Shown: positions 58,150 to 64,000 of the stretch, piece by piece | How the letters are laid out: every line of letters starts with the position of its first letter | How positions within the stretch are numbered: the first letter of the stretch is position 1 | Assembly: GCA_031216915.1 (NCBI GenBank) | Contig: CM062290.1 | Location: 168,287,453-168,351,452 of the forward strand | Length of the DNA: 64,000 nt | Direction: 5' to 3' | Origin: Pictodentalium vernedei | Lineage: Eukaryota > Mollusca > Scaphopoda > Dentaliida > Dentaliidae | Made by a program: the position numbers and the translations under genes | The notes under the pieces: model-generated | Databases searched by the model: none | What the model saw: the letters and a program-made list of their open reading frames with translations, nothing else | Told to the model about the DNA's origin: nothing

Positions 58150-58510
58150 AGGAGTGGGCGCGGTGGCTCAGTAGATAAAACTACAGGCTGCAAGCCGAGA
58201 GGTCCTCGGTTCGTATCCCACCTGCGGCAACCGCGTTGTGTCCTTGGGCGAGACACTTCACCCCCATTGCTCACGTGGGTGTACGGTGGCGTTTTGTACT
58301 AAGGCGAACTGCACTTTGATGGTGCACTTGTCTTTAACCATTGCTAACCCTGTTTGTGTGGAGTGAGTATGTTGGGGAGCTTACACTTGATCGCCTTTGC
58401 TCGGTGGTTCTCTCTTGGTACTCCGGCTTCCTTCACCCGTAAAACTGTCGAGATCATGATTAGCTATTGTGCAGAAATATGCGACTTTAAAGACCAATAA
58501 CAAATAAATG
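58150..58510 (+). mobile_element. tRNA-derived SINE, nearly full length
   Basis: The tRNA-like head has GTGGCTCAGTAGATAAAA (A box) and GGTTCGTATCCC (B box). It is followed by CAACCGCGTTGTGTCCTTGG, GCTCGGTGGTTCTCTCTTGG, CACCCGTAAAACTGTC and an AATAACAAATAAATGAATAA tail. The head cannot fold as a working tRNA; promoter activity by RNA polymerase III is inferred. Confidence 0.8.
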
Positions 58511-58953
58511 AATAATAATTCAGGAGGGAAGACTTCAACCCATGGACTTTATATAGATTACCATCCACAATTTATTGGTTTAGTAAACTGAGAAACGAAA
58601 TTGTCTTTCAATATCGCCTAGGCTACCCCTTTATAAATTCGTCACAATTTGTTTTTGTTTTTTATATTATAAAACAAATAAGTTCTACTTACAGCAGTAC
58701 CTTGTTTTTCACATTGCATTCGGCTGAAATATACTGTCCAAAAAAGTTAAGCCCCCTCCCCACCACCTCCCTATAATACTTAGAAAACCTGCTATTTGCA
58801 GTAGGGGGAATATGCCCTATTAGTAAAGCAAACGTTTCTAGAGCTTTCTTTTTTATTGAATGAATATTTGGCACCGTCGACGTCATCACAACGTTAAAAA
58901 ACGTCACGTTGTTCAGTACCTGATGGAACAGCCACGAGCATATCGAACACACC

Positions 58954-59196
58954 TTAACCCTTTGCCTAACATGAAAAGCAGACGACACTTGCAAACAAAA
59001 TACTTGAATAACTAATTTCTTTTCATTTTTTGTCTCAAAAACATAGGCTATGTCCCCTCGTTGGGACGGGCTCGATGCAACGAGGGGTCATAATCTATGT
59101 TTTTGAGAAAAAAATGAAAAAATAATGAAAAATTAATTGCCGATTTTTGAGAATAGCGCTGGACTTTTTTGGTCGTTACGTTGGGTAAAGGGTTAA
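58954..59196 (+). mobile_element. MITE family 2
   Basis: Ends TTAACCCTTTGCCTAACATG and TACGTTGGGTAAAGGGTTAA; the central palindrome has GGGACGGGCTCGATGCAAC in place of the symmetric core. Confidence 0.8.
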
Positions 59197-59780
59197 TTGG
59201 CGTGGCATGCTGTCCATGACCATCCGAATTTCTCTCACTGTGATGTTGTCTCATTTCTCTATAAGCACCTGGCAGTGAAGTGGTCAATAGCCAGCAAATA
59301 TTCACCTGTTTTAAGGATGTATGCACGATCCGATAGAGGAATGCAGAATGTCACAATATGAGCTATTCGTATCATATGGGGAGGAGGGGGGGGGGGGGGT
59401 TCTTAACTTGTTTTGGACAGCATAGAGCGTTCTGGTTGGATAAATGACCGTAAAGCAGCAATGTGAGCCTTACCACCTCCTCCCCTATCCAAATAGACTC
59501 CAGCATGGCTGGTGGTTGCTGCTCATGGCTCGAACCCGCCAGAACCGACTCTTTAGTCCTACATATTTACACTGAAGTAGGAGACCAACAGTTATTCCTA
59601 CACATATCAAACTATTTCTGCCTTGGGCTTTACTTCCGGGCCAAAAGAAGTTTAATTGTTGATGGAATGGACAGACATTAATTTGAGAAGCGTATTAAAA
59701 GAGGGGATAATACTTTGTATATTTCTGTTTGAAAATTTGTATTTCCCTTCTCTATGGATGCAACTCTTTCTCCGTGCCAC

Positions 59781-59971
59781 AACCCTTTACCCAACGTAAC
59801 GGCTAAAACGGCCAGCGCTATTCTCAAAAATCGTTAATTAATTTTCATTTTTTTAAAATTTTTTGTCTTAAAAACATAAGTTATGACCGTCGTTTGAACG
59901 AGCTCGTTATTAGTTATTCAAGATTCTTTTTTGCAAGTGTCGTCTGCTTTTCATGTTCTGTATGGTGTTAA
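59781..59971 (-). mobile_element. MITE family 2, minus strand
   Basis: AACCCTTTACCCAACGTAACG, CGAGCTCG core remnant, and GTGTCGTCTGCTTTTCATGT near the end. Confidence 0.75.
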
Positions 59972-61120
59972 AACTACTGTCCGCCAACTTGTCTTCGTAT
60001 ACTGGTCGTTGGTTTTAGCAGGTCGTTATATCTGCACCCAGAGAGACCGCCATGACAAAATGTTAGTTTATTGCCTGTGCCACAATCGCAATCACTTTTC
60101 ATCCACTTGGCCCATAGCCGTCCCTTATGATGGCATTAATGCCGAACCCCCTTCAGCTAATATGAGAGTGAAACAGGTGGATGGGGAAATTACTTGGAAT
60201 GCAGCCTCTCGCCAAACAAATTCCGACTTGGTAGCATGGGTACAGTCCCCCCATCGCATGCGACATAGGCATCGAGGTTGATGGGGTGAACTGCGAGGGA
60301 TAGCGCTGGGTCTGGTGGCACTCGTAGAAGCTGGGAATTTGTCACAATTTTCAAATCCTTCGGGTCAAAGGGAGAGTATTTTCGGGGCAAAACTGTACGA
60401 GAAGAGTACAATTTGTTATTAAAATTAGGACTAAAATTTGTAACCCCCCCCCCCCCCTCACCCAACTGCCATATGCCTCTGGCGAACGACCTCAGAGGTT
60501 AGTCCTTCTATTTTCAATATTTCGTCCTCCATTATCATATTTATCATATTTATCATATTTATCCCAGTATCACATTTATAGAACGTCACACTAGGGAAAA
60601 ATCAAATTATCAGCAAAAATCTGGCCTTTGGCAACCATATAGCACCAGCACCAACGTGTTATTGGGGGTGACGCAAGTAGTTAAGGTGCCACTGTAAGGG
60701 AAGCAGTTTAAGAAACATCAAATTGTTGGTCCATTTTACAAAACAGTAAGCTCTAGAAGCAAACATACATCATTTTTCACATTTTATTCGGCTTAAATTG
60801 CTTGTTCTGAATGAAAAGAAAATAAGTGTATGTAATAGTGTGTGCCACTGTGAATTAATCTCCTATGACAATTGCAGTCGTCGTAGGAATAATCTTTACG
60901 CTTGCCACCAACAATGCAAAACAAGCCATCCGTCCATACAGAATTCATCCATATTCGCCGTATCAGGGTCATTGATGCTAAAAGCGAAAATGAACAATAC
61001 ATAAATGAATATATACACATTTTCCCTCTTTATATTTATTGACAAGCTAAATGGGTGAGAGGCAATGCATAATCTAATTATTATATAATGTATAGTGCCA
61101 TAATTCTTCAGTCCTGTGCG
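59972..61120. other. intergenic stretch, part of a duplicated region
   Basis: No recognised gene. A TTATCATAT tandem lies near 60533-60560. The segment near 60770-60820 resembles 62885-62945 (CACATTTT, CGGCTTAAATTGCTTGTTCTG against CTGCTGAAATCGCTTGTTCTG). Confidence 0.4.
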
Positions 61121-61129
61121 AAGAGCTTT

Positions 61130-61690
61130 CACTTATATTGTCCAGCTCCCAGACAGAGGTTGAAAGTAATTTAGAGTACGTTTTGAACATATCCAGTTTT
61201 TAATCTATTCAAAATATAGCGGTTCCCCCGACACAGAAAAACATGTCAATTCTAATCGATAGTTTTTCAATACATGTACAGGAAATCAACTTCGGCGACT
61301 CGGAAGACTGTGGTGTTTTCAGTTGTAGCTCCACAGCGCCTTCTAATCAGAAAGACGATGGTTAGTGTGCCTAAAAGCAAACGATTCCTTTCATAAGCTG
61401 ATTTTGATTGTTCCCTTTTGAAAATGGAGAGGTTTTCTTTACCTATGAGTGAGCAAACCCCGACTAGCAATGTAGATTAAATATCAGCCATTAGAGGCAT
61501 TTAAGTAACTTATTTCCAGCCACTTGAAAGTCTTTTCCCTCACGGGCGGCCAATCTTGGCGGGGTTGTTTTAGGAGCGAGAGATATTACTACATACATAA
61601 TGACGTGCATGTACATCACGGCTTTTGGGGCGATGAGGACGGTTTTGCTTTGGACACCTCCAAGTATAGTTTCCTAACTGTTCAGTTTTT
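61130..61690 (+). repeat. segmental duplication, copy 1
   Basis: Aligned with 63170-63725 at about 2 kb distance. Shared blocks: ATCTATTCAAAATATAG, ATCAGCCATTAGAGGC-like, ATTTCCAGCCACTTGAA, CTACATACATAATGA and AAGTATAGTT. A partial third start (TTCACTTATATTGTCCAGCT) is at 61707. Confidence 0.85.
61282..61360 (+). CDS. putative 79-nt exon, copy 1
   Basis: Preceded by TGTACAG and followed by GTTAGTG. The 26 codons read without a stop, starting EINFGDSEDCGVFSC, Ser/Asp/Cys-rich. It has exactly the same length as the block at 63265-63343, with 3' AG and 5' GT signals in the same places. No host gene is recognised and the flanking exons were not found, so this rests on conserved length, frame and splice signals. 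Confidence 0.35.
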
Positions 61691-61929
61691 TTTGTGATGA
61701 GATTTCACTTATATTGTCCAGCTACCACATAAAGGTTGTCAGTGGCCATTTAGAGTAAACGAGAGTTAGTTTCGATCAAATCCAACTTTGAAATTCTTTT
61801 AGTGTCATCAGAGGCGCAGATTTTCGATATGTGTGCTTAAACCCAAAATCTAAGACTATCATGATTAATGCATTTCAGTGGACGGCTCGGATGAACTATG
61901 TTTGGTTCCTCGAACCCTTTCGCCTTTTC

Positions 61930-61988
61930 TGCACTGCACTGCACTGCACTGCACTCCACCCCCCCCCCCCCCCCCACACACACACACA
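61930..61988. repeat. (TGCAC)n, poly-C and (CA)n low-complexity tract
   Basis: About four CTGCA units, then a run of about 17 C, then CACACA. Confidence 0.9.
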
Positions 61989-63165
61989 AGTGGGCGAACA
62001 ATACGATGTGATTTCAAAACCCATCTGTTTTGAGATTTTGTCCATTTTCCTAACACATACAGTTTTTGCTTTATTCTGGTTGCATCTTCATCTACAGTGC
62101 ATGTTTTCGCAAATTAGCTGGTCAAAAGGCTGGACCACTCCACAATCAGTATATTAAACACAAATGTTGGAAAATAACCAATTGCCCCAAAAAGACAGAC
62201 AGTTTTTCTGCAGGCCATATTATATAATTAGGGGTGCTGGTACGTTGAAAAATTAAGTTAAATAACGGGACGATAATCACTGTCTGATGATGGCTTTTGT
62301 CTGTTCAGCACCTCTGTCTGCCAGATTTAATGTTTCCTTGAAATAAAAGATTGCGAATGTTCTCTACTGCACTTAATAAATAGCCCTTGTGACAAACTAA
62401 AAGAGTATATGCACTGAAACTGTTTTATTACCACCAAAAGCAATGCATTTCTTCTCCGTTATGTCAGTGGTGAGGCCCTTAATTTCAGCTGTCTATGTGG
62501 GCGCAATTTGCGCATTGTGCAAATGCGTACAACACATTGATGATACACCCGCCTTCAATCAATGCTAGCCTTGCGCGTGTCGGTTTAGTGTAAGTTAGGA
62601 AGTAAGGTACATGTAGCAGATAGCTGGCACAGGTTGGTTCTCTCAGTGCTATCCGTTTATGATAACGTGAATGAGTTGTTCACTCACCACACAGTAACTG
62701 TTCAAATGTCTTCTATAATTCAGAAGATAATTTTTCAGAAGAATAATGGAAAATTTTACGTGTGTCATTGTTGGACTAGTTAACTAAAAATTTTTTTTAC
62801 TAATTTTGGCCTATGGTTACCCTTATGAAATTTATCCAACAAATTTCAAAAATTTTTGGGCCCATTTTATGATGCAAGAATGTTCCACATATAAAAATGC
62901 CATTGTGTTCACATTTTCTTCTGCTGAAATCGCTTGTTCTGACTGGATAAATCAACTTGAAGTAAACAATGGCTATCATTATAGGCCTAAAATCAGCTTT
63001 TCCGGCAATAGCAGCCATAGTTTCAAGCACAGTGTCACTTTTCTGTACATTATAAAGTCAGGACTCGAAGGTTCACGCGTTAGATGTATGAAACACGAGG
63101 CTAACTCTTCAAGCAGAATCCATCAATATTCTTTGTAAGCAGACTGAATAAAAAATCTTCAGTTC
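61989..63165. other. intergenic stretch without a recognised gene
   Basis: The ORF 62806-63138 (110 residues) lacks motifs; the second part is related to 60770-60820. Confidence 0.35.
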
Positions 63166-63169
63166 ATGT

Positions 63170-63725
63170 GTTTTTAGTGTTCTATCTATTCAAAATATAG
63201 ATGTTACAGCTGACAGAAAGAAACTTGTCAATTCCAATCGTTTGTTTTTCAGCACTTTTTACAGGAAAGCAACTTCAGCGATTTGGAAGACTGCAGTATT
63301 TTCGATTATACCTCCACAGCGTATTCTAACCTGAATGACGGAGGTAAGTGTGTCTAAAAACTAATGATGCCTTTCAGAAGCTGATTTTAATTATTCCCTT
63401 TGAAAAAGGAAAGGCCTTCCTTATCTACGACTGAGCAAACCCGAAATAGCAATGGCGTTTAATAAACTGTATAAACTGTAACCCGAATAGCAATGGCGCT
63501 TAAATATCAGTCATTAGAGGCGTCTAAGAAACTCATTTCCAGCCACTTGAATGTTTTGTTTCCTCACGGGAGGCCAAGCCTGGTGGCGTCATTTTGGGGC
63601 CGAGAAATATTTCTACATACATAATGATGTGTATGTAAATAACAGTGTGTGAGGTTAGGTGGGTGGATTTTCTTTGGATACCCCAAAGTATAGTTCCATA
63701 ATTGTTCAGTGGAATGGGGTGAGCT
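63170..63725 (+). repeat. segmental duplication, copy 2
   Basis: Diverged copy of 61130-61690; see the shared blocks there. A small internal duplication (ATAGCAATGGCG near 63446 and 63486) is specific to this copy. Confidence 0.85.
63265..63343 (+). CDS. putative 79-nt exon, copy 2
   Basis: Preceded by a T-rich tract and TTTACAG and followed by the consensus donor GTAAGTG. The 26 codons read without a stop, starting ESNFSDLEDCSIFDY. It shares length, frame and the SEDC/LEDC core with copy 1. Possible duplicated, perhaps mutually exclusive, exons of an unknown host gene. Confidence 0.4.
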
Positions 63726-63739
63726 TTTCACTTACATTA

Positions 63740-64000
63740 TTATCGTTTATTATTTGTTTATTTACTGGTGTTTAAGGTAACATACTTATGCACATTAGCT
63801 TATAGTGAACGTTGCAGTTTTACTGGTGGGGGAAGCCTGAGTATCCGGAGAGAACCTCTGAGCATCGCCGAGCAACTGTCAGCTCCTCAACATTCTAACT
63901 CTGTTCAAGCTCGGCCCAAGCAGGATTTCAGCGGTTGAAGACATGTGCACCATCGACATGCAGTACATCGTAGAGCATGGCGTCATCGTGAGTATGTAAT
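63740..64000 (-). mobile_element. SINE, minus strand, cut by the window end
   Basis: Reverse complement of the family body: TTTATTTACTGGTGTTTAAGG tail side, TATGCACATTAGCTTATAG, TATCCGGAGAGAACCTCTGAG and GGTTGAAGACATGTGCACC. Confidence 0.75.

Noticed and set aside
58150-58230. Possible tRNA gene
   Set aside because: A- and B-box-like strings exist, but the rest does not fold as a tRNA and continues into a dispersed SINE body.
62806-63138. ORF of 110 residues as a host gene
   Set aside because: No motif, and its 3' part runs into the duplicated segment without splice or start context.

Overview
The window looks like nuclear DNA of an invertebrate animal, plausibly a mollusc or other marine lophotrochozoan. 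The evidence is the dense and diverse set of animal-type mobile elements: a Maverick/Polinton giant transposon, Tc1/mariner, a Penelope-like element, a CR1/L2-like LINE, tRNA-derived SINEs, several TTAA-flanked miniature elements and satellite-bearing elements. No complete host protein gene, rRNA, tRNA or CRISPR array was recognised. The taxon is an inference from repeat content only.

Region 1 (about 1-15165) is a nearly full-length Maverick/Polinton (adintovirus-like) element, AT-rich and gene-dense, bounded by diverged terminal inverted repeats. Its left repeat touches the window edge. On the minus strand it carries a protein with two zinc knuckles. On the plus strand it carries, in order: protein-primed DNA polymerase B, a BIR-domain (IAP-like) protein, an unrecognised protein, the genome-packaging ATPase, several small basic or hydrophobic virion-type proteins, an rve integrase with a C-terminal chromodomain, a small membrane protein, the penton-like minor capsid protein, a pVI/pX-like basic protein, the double-jelly-roll major capsid protein, a Cys-rich protein and an adenain-like cysteine protease. 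Polymerase, ATPase, capsid proteins and protease would together replicate, package and mature a virion, and the integrase would insert the genome. Almost every gene is broken by single-base frameshifts, often in A or T runs. The penton gene has four in-frame stops and the polymerase has lost key exonuclease residues. The copy is therefore probably dead, although some frameshifts could be assembly errors.

Region 2 (15.2-34 kb) is repeat-rich intergenic DNA. It holds a perfect 89-bp-arm inverted repeat beside the Polinton end, a TQT-motif coding remnant, a 1.2-kb fold-back element, a degenerate Penelope-like retroelement with a GIY-YIG-like tail, a broken Tc1-like transposase, a SINE, microsatellites and several palindromic TTAA-type MITEs.

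Region 3 (34.5-49.6 kb) is a repeat complex. Three TTAA-flanked elements are nested inside one another (34530-39790, 35036-39125 and 35916-39061). Further copies of the middle family follow, then a tandem array of about 340 bp, then a composite element carrying a 153-bp array of 13 copies and a 155-bp array of 6 copies.

Region 4 (49.6-64 kb) has more MITEs, SINEs, the 3' half of a LINE ending in an (ATT)n tail, and a duplicated segment in which two 79-nt exon-like blocks with matching splice signals are conserved in frame. These blocks are the only hint of a host gene.
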